Assembly: GCA_947579605.1 (NCBI GenBank)
Contig: OX388319.1
Location: 4,464,001-4,528,000, forward strand
DNA length: 64,000 bases
Direction: 5' to 3'
Source: Athripsodes cinereus
Taxonomy: Eukaryota > Arthropoda > Insecta > Trichoptera > Leptoceridae
The position numbers were made by a program, and so were the translations under genes. Within the stretch, counting starts at the first letter, position 1. Every line of letters begins with the position of its first letter. The notes beneath the pieces were generated by a model. The model was not told the origin of the DNA and did no database searches. It saw only the letters and a list, made by a program, of their open reading frames with translations. Shown piece by piece: positions 42,600 to 53,754 of this stretch.

Positions 42600-44160
42600 T
42601 AAAATTAATGATTATTACATATTTATGTAAGTCAAAATTTAAAAGTATTTTCAAGCTTTTACGTTAGTATGAATAAATTAATCTTTAATATTTTAACCCA
42701 TATTGTTACCCTTTAAGCACCAAATTAAATTGGTTTCCCATTTATGGGAAACTCAAAGATGGTAGCTGAAAAATGCTTTTTCTTATTCTTTTTAAAGTTG
42801 ACATCAAAATAAATCTTTTTTCAGGAGCATGCAAGAAACCAAAAGAGCAAAATTGTGGGTGAATAATGTCTCCTTATATTTCCTTTTTCCTTCCTCCTTC
42901 TCCATCTTCATTTCTGAGTAACGAAAGAAGAAAAATATTAAATCCTCTTCAGAAGTTTCTTTAAGTAGTTTTATATTGTAGAAAACAAGAATAGTGTTGG
43001 GTATCATTCATTCGTCACATCGTTTTTTTTTTACTTTTTGTTCTAGACGAAAATTGCCTACCGTAAAAATGTTTTAGATGGAAAGTTTATAAAAAGCATA
43101 AGATAGAAGTTTTAGAAGTTTTTAAATGATTAAGTTTGAGATGCGAAATATTTAAAAAAAATGGTAAAGTTTCAAAAATATTATAAAACGTGTTAGTTTT
43201 AGAATAGAGTGAAACGGAAAAGTTTTGAAATGTTTTAGATGGTGAAGTTTTAAAATATTTTAAAATGATAAAGTTTTAAATTATTGTACAACGGTCAGGT
43301 TTTAGGCGTGAATTAAGTAAGGTCATAGAATAACCACCAATTAAATTTTTAAAAATATGAGGTTTTTGTTGTAATCGGTGGCAAATTGCTTAATTAATTT
43401 GTTAAATGTTTAAGTTTTTAATTAATATCATTGTATATGCCATCACCTAACTAATTTTGCACGTACGAAATCCTGTATTAGGTACCTTCAATATCTACAA
43501 AATGTTTTGATTCTTGATCTTGATCATTTCATCGTATTTTTTAATTTGTTTTATTTATTTGATTTCAGTTTCTTGGTTGTAATGAGACGAAGAATATGAT
43601 AATTTAATTATATTATGCTGTGAAAAGGGCGTTTTGTGTATCTTTCAAGATTATGTGTACCTTTTATAAAAAATATGTAGAGGTGTCTTCGAATATAAAT
43701 TATAAAAAAAAATGAAATTTAAAAAAAAATCTTTAGAAACATCTAAATCAACACAATGAACATCGATTTCCAACGTCAATTTTCTTCCTTTAATAAAACA
43801 AATTTGGAGTAAATTCATTGAAGTTTGTCTGCACCATCAAATTTTCTATGGTTGTAAAGTCATCGATGCATTATTTCCATCTCTATGTGTACTTAGTGTC
43901 GGCCATGTTTGATGTCTGATTAGATTGTCGATGTTTGGATCAAACATGGACGCCTGGAAAGGTACCTACATTTATAACAAATGCTGCTGGTTGCTATATA
44001 TTATATTACTAGTGTAGTTTTTACGGTTTCGCTATGTATAAAATCATCAAACTGAATAAAAATAGCACATACAGTTTGCTTTAGCACTTTCCGGAGAAAT
44101 GACAAAATAGGGTGAAATTATTTTAAAACTGATAAGTTTTCATTGAGCAGATGGTTATTC
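42600..44160. other. Low-complexity AT-rich stretch
   Basis: 43070-43320 shows a loose repetition of 'aaagttttaaa' with variable spacing, a degenerate low-complexity array. No gene or element is seen elsewhere in the interval. Confidence 0.4.
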
Positions 44161-44164
44161 ATTG

Positions 44165-44392
44165 TTATCCCACTATTTCCCGTAAGTTTTTGAGTTGCCT
44201 GTAAAAAGGCAGGAGTTCGAATAAAATAAGACATTTTACATCTTAAATTCAGTTAAAAAGTTTTCCATCCAGTTTTCAATGTCTTAATTTTTTGTTGGTA
44301 CAGAGATAACAGCTTGCATATTTATTACATGTGGCTGGTCTACTGGCTTATCCACTTGTGGGATATGCCGAGATGAGATAGTAGTAGTAGTG
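44165..44392 (+). mobile_element. Rep-A copy
   Basis: 'cccgtaagtttttgagttgc', 'ctgtaaaaaggcaggagttc', 'cattttacatcttaaattca', 'ggtacagagataacagcttg', 'cttatccacttgtgggatat', 'gccgagatgag' and a TAG-repeat tail to 44392. Confidence 0.65.
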
Positions 44393-44635
44393 TATTAAAC
44401 GCAACAAAATGAAAACAGATTTGTCAAAATATGTAGAATAATGCATAATATGAATAGAATTTTCATCAAGTAATATTTTATGGTTTCATATAAACTATTA
44501 AATCTTTTTCAGTAAGTAAAATATTTTTATCAGTTTTAGGATGAAACCTGCCTAAAGATTGAGATCTCGTATAGAGTGTAATATTTTTTCTTTATCATTT
44601 CAATTACGGTATGCACATAATATGTATGTATGTTG

Positions 44636-44870
44636 GATGATTTATATTGCGCCGTTTAATAGAGCATCCATATCAGGAAATGAGGGAAACTATATTGGAA
44701 GAGCGATGGCTTCAGTTTGCCTCTGAACGTTGTAATTAATTGGTTTTTACGAAGGTTCTCGTGGATTTGATTCCAGATGATGGGTCAAACAACACTAAAA
44801 GTCTTGTAATGGAAACAGAACTTGTTGGTTCTATTGATATGTCCCAGCACATCGGTGATGCCTTTGCTGA
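44636..44870 (-). pseudogene. CR1/L2-like LINE 3' end, diverged
   Basis: The text 'gatgatttatattgcgccgt', 'ttaatagagcatcc' is the 3' end of the LINE at 19595. Minus-strand frames give KTFSVVDPSSGIKSTRTFVK, parallel to the ALSVVGPVTWNRLP block, so the copy is old. Confidence 0.45.
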
Positions 44871-44880
44871 GCGCTACTTG

Positions 44881-45140
44881 CAGGTGTTTTGAGAATTCAG
44901 GGCTCAGTAAGTGAATGAGGTGCCACATTATTCAGAGCCTACGGTGTCTTTATAGCACATATGAACATATATACGTACAAATGGACTGAAATATTTACAT
45001 GATTGACTTGCAGGTATTTTGAGAATGCTGGGCTCAGAATGTGACTGAGGTGCGATAATATGGCTAGCCTATGGTGTCTCTAAAGCACATGTAAACATTT
45101 ATACATTCAAATAGACTAGAATATTTATTTGATTGTAGAA
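44881..45140. repeat. Tandem duplication, 130-bp period
   Basis: 'caggtgttttgagaattcag' at 44881 and 'caggtattttgagaatgctg' at 45011 start two copies, each continuing 'gggctcag', 'tgaatgaggtgc', 'gcctacggtgtct' or close variants. Divergence of roughly 15-20% by eye indicates an old duplication. Confidence 0.6.
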
Positions 45141-46710
45141 CGTTTGTATATACTACATAAGTACTTACTCTACATAACAAGGGACGTCGTGGTTATATAG
45201 GTAGATACATATATATTCGTCATTTAAAGTGTCTATTTGCATTCGCAGATGTGATAGTACCTACCTTTAGTTACCTACTGTGCATCAAAGAGACAGATGT
45301 CACAAACCAATGACATTCGTTTTCAAAATGCCACATATTTTTAAATAATCATATTATTGTCATAATAATATTATTCTTTTCAAATTGTCTGTGCACATCA
45401 TTACAGTTTTAGGCCAATATCTCGTGCAAAGAGACAGTATTCATATAACTTTACACTATCTACATACATAATATATAAACAAGTCAAAATAAAATTAACC
45501 AACAAAGAATGCTTGTTGCTTCAAGTAGAACAACATTTATTCTCTTTAGGAGAGAGAATTTATATCCCACAGTGCTAATCCAATAGTTAAATAATAAAAA
45601 AAAAACATAGCTTGGTTGTTCGGAGCATCCTTCGCCAAATTAGTTAGTCCATGGGGTGGCTAGAACAACAAATGCCTTCGCGATCTATTGTTAGAGTGTG
45701 GTACATACAGTGACAACTCAATCAACATCATGGGATTATGAATGATTCCTTTCAACAATTTAAAAAAATGGTTTCTATAAGATTTTATTTTTTTATTTTA
45801 TTTATTCAGTAAGGATCAGACAGTTGAAACGATTAGTATAGACATTAAAAGACAACAATAGACAAACCAATTAAGATCCCCTTTTTACCAATCTAATAAA
45901 CATAAATTTGAGACTTAAAATGATAAAAGACATATAAATGTAAAAAAAATGTGTAAAATTTTAAAATGTAAAAGTGTAAAAAAAGTGTAAAAAATGTAAA
46001 TAAATGTAAAAAATTTATAAAAATATATAAAATATATAAAATGTTTAAAATTCAAAAAATTGTAAAAATGCGAAAAATGTAAAAATATATCAAAGAGTCT
46101 TTTGATAAATAACCTCTGGTAAGCCCGTACAGCCACATGAAGAATTTTACTAGTCGAAATTCACCTGGTTGAATTATAAGTATCTATGGTTTTAACTGAA
46201 ATTATGTAAAATAGTTTAATTTGTGTGAATGGAGAATATTCACAAAAAAAAATCAGCTCAAAAAATAGTACAGCAAATTAGAAAAATTATGGTGATTTTT
46301 ATGTTTTTAAACGTGCAGTTGTAAGGTTTTTATCACCATTTGTAAAAAATTTACACTTCGCCGCAAAAAGGTCCACCCATAGTGGAACAGGTGAGTGACG
46401 TCATCAGAAGCTTAAGACAGTACTACTAGTAAAATGTGTGCCAATACAACACAGCGCCCAACGACATCACAAAGGGCTGATTCAATCACATGACGTTTAA
46501 AATTTTGACAGAAAATATGGATTTACAAAATGAATGTAATGAATGAAAAGTTTTATTTTATCGTTCCTTATTGGAATATTCGTGTTTAGCGTAGGTATAT
46601 TTATCAATATAAATTGATAACATTAATTCATATTCCTCACACATGCATGTTCCTCGTTGTCCATCCATGTTATGTTAAAAAAAAAACTCGATAATTTATT
46701 CAAATTGAAT
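45141..46710. other. AT-rich non-coding stretch
   Basis: 45780-45915 matches 61840-61970 ('aagatccc' or variant, 'taccaatct', 'ataaac', 'aaatttgag'), a shared LINE-like 3' end. 45935-46090 is a low-complexity run of 'tgtaaaaa' variants. No gene is seen. Confidence 0.4.
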
Positions 46711-47585
46711 ATTATTCACTGTTTAATTTCACAACACGTCGTCAAATTATTAGGTTAAAAGTTTAGCAAAGTCAAATTATGAACATGTTGGTTCTTATTT
46801 GAGAGAAACACGTAACGCGAAATATCACAATACATAATGCAATTACTAATCAAATAGCAGAATTTTGAAAAGAGTTTGTAGACATAAATGTTAAATTAAT
46901 GGTTTCACATCTCTGAATTTGCTTTTTTAGAACAAGTAAAAACAATAAGGTTTAAGAACAAAATTCGTTTCTATGGAAATAAAAATCTAGATGGATATCT
47001 GGTATCTATGGTGAGATGAAATTATTCCACCTAAAATGATATATATATTCTATGTATTTGCATCTCTTTTTCAACATCTTATTGTTATTCAGGCTTCACA
47101 GAACATCAAAAGGATTGTTTGGAGGTAATTTTAAAAATGGAATACGAACGAAAAAAACAATGGTAATTATGCGGTTGCGGCAATGTACCTACTTGCTTTG
47201 TAGTGGATAACTTTATCCATTATCAAGTAGTTTACCCTTTTTAAATATTCGTATCAAATGTACCACAGAGAACTACTCCGCCTAAGCGATAAAAGTATAT
47301 TAAGCTTACTATACTAACTCTCTCTCTCACCCTCTTTTTACTTTCTTCTTGTATTTGATTTAAATATTTTTTTTAGTAAAAAAGCTTGTTTTCAAAACAG
47401 AAAGTAATTTATGAATGGTGTAAAAGTGAATTAAGGTTTTTAACTAGCCGAGGTTCATTAAAAAAAAACTATAATTATTTTAAAAACACATGACAGTGTT
47501 TTTAATTATTTATAAATTATTTAATATGAATTTTCACAGTGTAAACACAAACACCCTTCAACAATTATAATTATTTTCATTAACA
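46711..47585. other. AT-rich stretch with foldback-end scraps
   Basis: 'cactgtttaatttcac' at 46726 and 'gacagtgtttttaatt' near 47492 resemble the AACACTGTTTAAT ends of the foldbacks, without complete arms. Confidence 0.3.
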
Positions 47586-47587
47586 TA

Positions 47588-47960
47588 ACATAACATGTAT
47601 AGACAATTCACACAGACCGAGCTAGTCCCAAATTAAGAAATGAATCTTGTATTACTATGTTTATTTCTTACATGCAGTCAGTTGATTGGCACTCCGTTCT
47701 GTAGAAAAATAAGTCATTTTGTTTTACATAATTTATATGATAATTAAAACTAAAATCGATTGGCATGCATTCAGTAGAATCCTATGGCTACCTCACTTGT
47801 AGGAGATACTAATTATTATAACATGTCATAACAAATCGATCGATCTAGTTCCAAATTCAAATTCGGATTTCGTTTCATTTACGCGACAAGACATGCATGC
47901 ATTTAGTTTACCGAAAATAAATACATCTAACACCTAGACTGAGGAAAATTAAAAATTGTA
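47588..47960 (-). repeat. Two SINE-2 3' fragments with a Rep-A scrap between
   Basis: 47588-47660 ('acaattcacacagaccgagc', 'tagtcccaaatt', 'gaatcttgtatta') and 47822-47960 ('gatctagttccaaattc', 'acctagactgaggaaaatt') are the 3' body of SINE-2 on the minus strand. 47765-47820 carries the Rep-A text 'ggctacctcacttgtagg'. Confidence 0.5.
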
Positions 47961-48635
47961 GTTCATTTTTTATTTTCACACCTTTACATATTTGCTTTTT
48001 TACTAAGTCGGTGTTTAGGAAGTAGAATTCCATAATCAAATTAAGCACAAATGTTTTTTCTACTACATTGTTTTTGATTAAGAGAGACGTCTTTAATCTT
48101 ACAAGGACATTGTCAATTGTCTTGATTGACTTATGTTTATCAATTATAAAGTCATTCATTCCTCTCTGATAATAATAATAGGGTGTGAATGAATGAACTT
48201 CAAACCGTCATCCACACTTAATGATGTGATATCACTTTTGATAAATAATAATAACAACATCTATAAACGTCAAAAACACATATAAAGCGAAAACGATATG
48301 TCACTTAGCGATGTTATTAATATGACGAACTCATGATATAATGAAGTCATTATAGCTACATTCGATAACATATTTTATGTTTAATCAATAATAAATATAC
48401 ATCAGTGACGGGAAATTTATTTTTGTTTTGGTTAAGCCTTTGTATTAAAAAAGTTCACTTTTTCAATAAAACTCATACATTTTTTAGCAGCATTAGTTCA
48501 TTTACTGATAGCACATTTCATTAACTAATTTAGAAACAACACACATCAAGAAATTAAAAATAAAAGATTCAAAGAAAGAAACATGAAACACTATATATGT
48601 AAGTAGGTATATACATATATAAGATTTAACAATAT

Positions 48636-48775
48636 ACGTGGTTAGATGGAAGAAATCACTATATAGTGATAATCTCGCCACTGCACATCATCACATTTTT
48701 CTTGTGTATATTGCTTTATTTTATTTGTTATATGAATAATGATGTGCAAGAAGAATAAAATAAATAAATAAATAT
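48636..48775. repeat. Dispersed repeat ending in AATAAATAAATA
   Basis: Partner of 21305-21455: 'ggttagatggaagaaatcac', 'gataatctcgccactgcac', 'aatgatgtgcaagaagaata' and the AATA-repeat tail. Confidence 0.5.
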
Positions 48776-48926
48776 ATAAGTACTTATATAGATATGCAAT
48801 AACGAATGTATCTAATATGACAATGATATAATAGACAAAAGAAAGTATATAGAAAGAAAAACCAGATTAACAATTACCTAATCAAAAAAAAGGTATTAGT
48901 TTCGTTGGTTCGCTGGCTTAGTCTTT

Positions 48927-49262
48927 CACTAGATCAGTGTTTCCCAACCGGTGGTTCGCTATGTCTACAAAGGGGGTTCGCGAAAATAATAGCGTAATGG
49001 CGGGATTTTGAACGGCCAAAGAAAAATAAAAGGAAAAAAATAAAATCACAAAAAAAATATAAAAAAATCACACCAAATGCAATGCAAATTGCACGCTGTT
49101 GTTTCGAACGTATGCATACTGCCTATATCTTATGCAGCGTATAATGAAAATTTTGTTGTTTTTTTGCCTATCATTAACGACTACATAGGGAGTTCGCCAA
49201 ATTCTGTTGGATATTACTTTTGGTTCGCGAGGAGAAGAAGGTTGGGAAACACTGCACTAGAT
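48927..49262. mobile_element. hAT-type MITE with perfect 8-bp target duplication
   Basis: The element 48935-49254 (320 bp) sits between cactagat (48927-48934) and cactagat (49255-49262). Ends CAGTGTTTCCCAACC and GGTTGGGAAACACTG are exact inverted copies. These ends are a familiar hAT terminus. A 74-codon frame inside is not recognised as a transposase. Confidence 0.88.
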
Positions 49263-49621
49263 CATCAAATAATACGAACATTTATCACTCACAATGGTTA
49301 GGTTGTATCTACATAAATATGTATGTGTGAATATTATCTATCACATTAATATGTATTATAAGGATATCATATTGTATTCTATAACAGAATAATAGGATGC
49401 TCACTGTATCCTATAGAACAGCGGTTGTCACACATTTCTGGTTAAGGGCCACAAAGGACAATGTGAGGTATTATTATTGAGTGCCGCACACTAATGAATT
49501 AGATGTTTTTAGGTAACTACAATGTTCACATCAAGATAATTATTACGCCCAGTGTTGCAAACTTGGAATAAGTGAGGACTATTTTTCAAGTCTAAATTTT
49601 CAATGTAGGTATAATGAGTTT

Positions 49622-49798
49622 TGAGTTCGTCGGTAGCCTGGAGGTAGAGTCTCGGCCTCGTGATCAAGGGGTCCGTGGTTCGATCCCAGGTGCCGGCAAA
49701 CTCCCCTTTCACGACACAAGCTTTTAGCTTAGTTTGAAAGGTGTATAAGGTTGTATTTGGGTTTATAACAAAACCCAGATATGTATATCTTTTTTAAA
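49622..49798 (+). mobile_element. SINE-1 copy, reference for the family
   Basis: The tRNA-like head has GGTAGCCTGGAGGTAGAGTC (A box around 49634-49644) and GGTTCGATCCC (B box 49677-49687), 43 bases apart, as in pol III genes. The body reads 'gccggcaaactcccctttca', 'cgacacaagcttttagctta', 'aaaggtgtataaggttgtat' and ends 'aacccagatatgtatatc' with a T/A-rich tail. Confidence 0.75.
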
Positions 49799-49865
49799 AA
49801 AAATAAATGTTTTTTGCACTTAAAATTTTTACCCCCCCCAGTCTCCAAATTTTCAAAAAGGTATT

Positions 49866-50026
49866 TTTGCATAATATTTTCTTCTTCTTCTTCTTCCTCG
49901 TAATGTAGATCATCGATCTGTTAGGTCAGAAGTTGATGCCTCTTGTGATGCTGAAGACCAGCTGTCTTTCCATCTTTTTGGTGGTCTTCCTCGAGGACGT
50001 GAACCGACTGGTGTTTCCTTTGCATA
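49866..50026 (-). mobile_element. Short RTE-like LINE tail with GAA repeats
   Basis: The insert 49874-50018 is flanked by tttgcata on both sides (49866-49873 and 50019-50026). Its sequence is nearly identical to 38004-38135: minus-strand TPVGSRPRGRPPKRWKDSW then stop and (GAA)n. Only about 130 bases were copied. Confidence 0.65.
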
Positions 50027-50389
50027 TTCTCGAATTTGGTAATTTTCCTAAAATTTTCAAAAATGGGTAGGTATTAAGATTAGATAAGGTCTAAGATTCC
50101 CAAATTTCCTATTTGTGGCTGAGTTTTATAAAAAGGAGACCCTTTTAGGTCTCAATTGTTTATCATAATTTGGTAATTTTTCTTGACTCAAAATTTTTAC
50201 ACCCCGTGGCCAGGTTTTCAAAATGGTGCAGGAATTTAAAATATTTAATAGTCTCCTATGATTTGTAAAATAATATATTAGAATATTTGTTCAGTCGGAA
50301 ACTTAAATTCGTAGATTTGAGAACAAGCGTTGCGGGCCGCACAAATACATGCCGAGTTTTACGACCCCTGCTATAGAAGATCTCTAATA

Positions 50390-51295
50390 GATATTTGATG
50401 GAGGATAAATCCAGCCAAAGGTTCTTTGTCCTCATTCAAAAACTTGATATTCTTTGTCGATATTATCTCATTTAGTTACAGAGTTCACTGAAACCGATAT
50501 CCTTATCTTTATAATAATATAAGCAACAAGATTCCTACTAAAAAAATCACGAATTGGTGAAACATCATATTATTATTTATCATATTTAATATATTAACTA
50601 TATCGGTGTTAAGTTAAATAGAATTCCATTATGAAATAAAAAAAAGTAAATAAAAGTTCACATAATAAAGGCTAATATAAAACCAAACTGTTAATAATTA
50701 ATGTCGATAACAAAACGGACATATTAATTATATAAAACGCACTAAACACATATTTATTAAGCACCTAGATCCAAAGCAATTTGAAAAAAGTCATTCTTTA
50801 TTTTGCCTCGGCCGTGAATTGGAACCAGAACCTCATGACTCAAAAACAAAAGCCTTACATTTGGTTCACTCCGACCGGCCGTCTGATTTGAATTGAATCA
50901 CCTCTCCCCATTCTACATAACATCCCAACATTCCCAACGCTCTGATTTCGTTGCCCAAGAAACAGTTTATTGTAAAAGAGTGTCGTTCAGTCCGTTGAAA
51001 ATATTAAAGTAAAAAAAATATAAAAACTATACTGTGTAAAGACGAAATGTGGAGGTCACATTAATTTTTCGTCGATTTTTGTCAGTAGGTATAAATTATT
51101 TTTATTTTCGTGTTAATTTATCAGACGGCACACCTCTGAATACATAATTAATGAATAATTCATTACGCTGGCTACCCCACACCCACCCTCATGGGGTTTG
51201 GGGGGCTCAATAAACGATCGTGATTTGCATCACTAAGGCTTTACTGAATTTATATTGCTGACTGCGTAATATCCCCTAGAGCCGACGGTTAAGAA
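50390..51295. repeat. Mostly non-coding; one SINE-2 fragment
   Basis: 50722-50884 is a minus-strand SINE-2 copy ('gaccggccg' end reversed as CGGCCGGTCGGAGTGAACCA, with B box decayed). The rest is AT-rich; 51165-51215 has 'gctggctaccccacacccac', possibly a Rep-A scrap. Confidence 0.45.
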
Positions 51296-51297
51296 TA

Positions 51298-51450
51298 TGG
51301 CTCCTGAAAGCTTTTGAGAGCCCTGTAAAAGGCAGGTATTCAAAAAACATCGCGTTTGAAGACATTTAACATCTTTAGTTCTGCGACGAAGTTTGCCACC
51401 CATCCCGAATGTTGTTACTTTTATTGTCTCGCAGAGGACAATTTGTTAGG
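51298..51450 (+). repeat. Rep-A 5' half
   Basis: 'gaaagcttttgagagccctg', 'taaaaggcaggtattcaa', 'gtttgccacccatcccgaat' and 'cgcagaggacaattt' stop at 51450, where the TIR element begins. Confidence 0.55.
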
Positions 51451-51452
51451 TG

Positions 51453-52407
51453 GGGGAGAGCCCTATGAAACGGACGGCCCATGAAACGGACAGAAGCTGG
51501 TATTCGTCTTCTGTTCGAACTACCATGATTTTGTTAGATGTTTATTGAAGACGTTTACTAACACATTATACCACGGAAGTGTGACAGTTATGCTCCTGCA
51601 TTTGATCTTGATACACAAGTTTGATTTTTTCATAAGACAAAAGTAAATTTTTATCACACAGATCCAAGTTCATTAAATTTTAATATTTTTATTAATTCAA
51701 TTTTTGTTTTCAAATTCAGATAAATCATTATCTTTAGTAAATAAAAAAGTTGAAATAGTTTTAATAGTAGGTATGTGGATTTATAAAATTTCACATCTTT
51801 ATTTAAAATTTCATAGAGTCCCATGAAGCGGACACCAAAACGTACAATGAAACGGACGTCCGATTCATATTAAAGAAAATATCAAAAAAAAAGAATAACA
51901 AATCTTCAATATCCAAAGCATCGGAAGGAAGCAGCACATGTCCTGGTAGTCGTAAATCATATGAGCCAGTGAAAAAGATTGGTTGAAGTGCAAGGTATTC
52001 CATATATGGGCACATGAAACATGTGATGTAAAAAGAACACTGAACAACAATTTCACGTCATAACATTTTATTTTAATTTCTGCTGTCTTCTGCACCAGAA
52101 ACCGGAATAATAAAATAATAATATAATGTCAATAAAATTGTAAACAGTCATTTCATTACTATGTCCGCTCCATGGGACCCCGTGTCAGTTTCATGGTAAT
52201 CGTTCCATGAAACGGACATATTTTTAATTTTAGAATTTTACATGTAAAATTATCTAAAAGATTTTTTAATATTTTATCTTTAGTGCATAACAGAGGTGCA
52301 AACTTCGTAGTTTGTGGGTATATGATTATCTTTCGTGAACAATCAAATGCAACTGAGATATATGTAAGACTTTCCTCAAAAATGTCCGTTTCATAGGGAC
52401 TCTCCCC
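51453..52407. mobile_element. DNA transposon-like element with ATGAAACGGAC repeats
   Basis: A 955-bp element. The left end reads GGGGAGAGCCCTATGAAACG, GAC; the right end reversed reads GGGGAGAGTCCCTATGAAAC, GGAC. The word ATGAAACGGAC or a close variant occurs about eight times, in both orientations, near both ends and inside (around 51464, 51482, 51822, 51849, 52160, 52185, 52205, 52384). Repeated subterminal words are often transposase binding sites. No transposase ORF longer than about 75 codons is present. The target duplication is unclear. Superfamily not assigned. Confidence 0.6.
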
Positions 52408-52612
52408 TATCCCACAAGTCAGTTAGCCAGCAGACCAGCTGCATGTTATAAACACTGCTACAAACTGTGTTATCCGTGCCAATAAAAAAATAAGACATTA
52501 AGAATGGGTGGCAAACCTCATCGCAGAATTAAAGATGTTAAATGTCTTTATTTTTTCGAATATCCGCTTTTTACAGGACACTCAAAAATATACAGAAAAG
52601 AGTGTTGCGTAA
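52408..52612 (-). mobile_element. Rep-A copy, minus strand
   Basis: 'tatcccacaagtcagttagc', 'cagcagaccagctgcatgtt', 'ccgtgccaataaaaaaataa', 'gacattaagaatgggtggca', 'aacctcatcgcagaatta', 'tttttacaggacactcaaaa', 'cagaaaagagtg'. It begins directly at the end of the TIR element. Confidence 0.65.
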
Positions 52613-52616
52613 TAAT

Positions 52617-52880
52617 GACCGGTGTGGCGTAGAGGCAAACGCTTTTGCCTTTGAGTCACGAGGTCCCGGGTTCGATCCCGGCCAGTGCAAAATGAAGAAT
52701 AACCTTTTACAAACTGTCCTGGGTCTAGGTGTTACATGTAGTATATGTTTTCAGTGCATTGTATATATTATATATGTATCGTTGTGTTAAGATCCATAAT
52801 ACAAGATTCATATCTGAGTTTGGGACTAGCTCGGTATGTGTGAGTTATCTATACATGGCATTATTATTATTATTATATAT
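52617..52880 (+). mobile_element. SINE-2 copy, reference for the family
   Basis: The tRNA-like head is GACCGGTGTGGCGTAGAGGC (A box TGGCGTAGAGG at 52625-52635) with GGTTCGATCCC (B box 52669-52679) and a paired T arm CCGGG/CCCGG. The body reads 'gtgcaaaatgaagaataacc', 'ctgtcctgggtctaggtgtt', 'gtatcgttgtgttaagatcc', 'gggactagctcggtatgtgt', ending at an ATT repeat (52861-52875). Both pol III boxes are near consensus. Confidence 0.8.
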
Positions 52881-52953
52881 ATTTTATGCTGAACAAAGGT
52901 GAGTAATGATGTGATTAAATAAATAAATGAAATAAATAAATAACGTACATAGG

Positions 52954-53322
52954 TACTAGAGCAGTGGTTCTTAACCTTTTTGGGGGTACCGAACCCCACC
53001 GGTTACATAATATGCATTCTCCGAACCCCTCCTAATTTGAAAAATAAAATTAGATTTTTACAAATTTAAAACATGGTATATATTTATATATAGGTGTACA
53101 AGTTTAGTGTTGCCAGATGTAATAATTGGATTGTTAGAATAAACTGGCAACATTGTTTATCAAACTTGTGATGCGGTTTGAAGGAATAATCGGAGTATTT
53201 TTTTCTTTTTCCAACTCGCAAAACTTTCTTGCCTTTAAAATGATTTTCACCGAACCCCCAAGACTGACTCACCGAACCCCTGGGGTTCGATCGAACCCAG
53301 GTTAAGAACCACTGTACTAAAG
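52954..53322. mobile_element. hAT-type MITE with 8-bp target duplication
   Basis: The element 52962-53314 (353 bp) lies between tactagag (52954-52961) and tactaaag (53315-53322), seven of eight identical. Ends CAGTGGTTCTTAACCT and AGGTTAAGAACCACTG are exact inverted copies and a common hAT terminus. Subterminal 'ccgaaccccaccgg' and 'ccgaacccctggggttcg' form further palindromes. Confidence 0.85.
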
Positions 53323-53324
53323 CA

Positions 53325-53754
53325 TTATTTACAGATTCTATTTAGAAGGGTTTAAACCTTCTAAGACCTGCATGTGTTTGACAGTTTTTCTATTTACAAG
53401 GGATATAATCACATTCAACTGTCATTCTTCAATACTTTATATTATATGTATAGGGACATGAGAAAATGTATATTATATTTTGTTAAAATACACAGAGATA
53501 TTTCATACTCCGCGTTGCTTGGTGAAATAAAGATAAGCTCGTTAATCAGTAAAAAAGTGCACTTTTTAACTGCAGCCCTAGACAAATCACATTTAGCGTT
53601 ACGTTTTCGTTCGACTATAGACGACGTTGCGAATTAGTGTCAAATTTCTGAGCTAAAATACACAAGTTTTATTTGCAACGCTGTCTTGTTCCAACACTTT
53701 CTCGCAATGTTGTCTATACTCGAACGAAAACAAAATTGATTCGTACATCATTAA
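53325..53754. other. Flank of the minisatellite with one detached unit
   Basis: At 53525-53572 a diverged copy of the 48-bp unit ('gaaataaagataagctcgtt', 'aatcagtaaaaaagtgcact') stands about 200 bp before the array. The intervening text has no recognised feature. Confidence 0.5.

Larger units (their letters stand above)
49411..50378. mobile_element. hAT-type element with nested insertions
   Basis: The element 49419-50370 lies between ctatagaa (49411-49418) and ctatagaa (50371-50378). Ends CAGCGGTTGTCACAC and, reversed, CAGGGGTCGTAAAAC are imperfect inverted copies. Within it lie a SINE-1 copy (about 49622-49798) and an RTE-like LINE tail (49874-50018). Removing both leaves roughly 0.6 kb without transposase. 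The order of events is hAT first, then the two retroposons. Confidence 0.8.

Noticed and set aside
45915..46136. 73-codon minus-strand frame rich in F and Y
   Set aside because: It is the translation of a low-complexity 'tgtaaaaa' stretch.
52617..52690. Possible functional tRNA gene
   Set aside because: The pol III boxes are near consensus, but the sequence continues into a repeated non-tRNA body present in many copies, so it is a SINE head.
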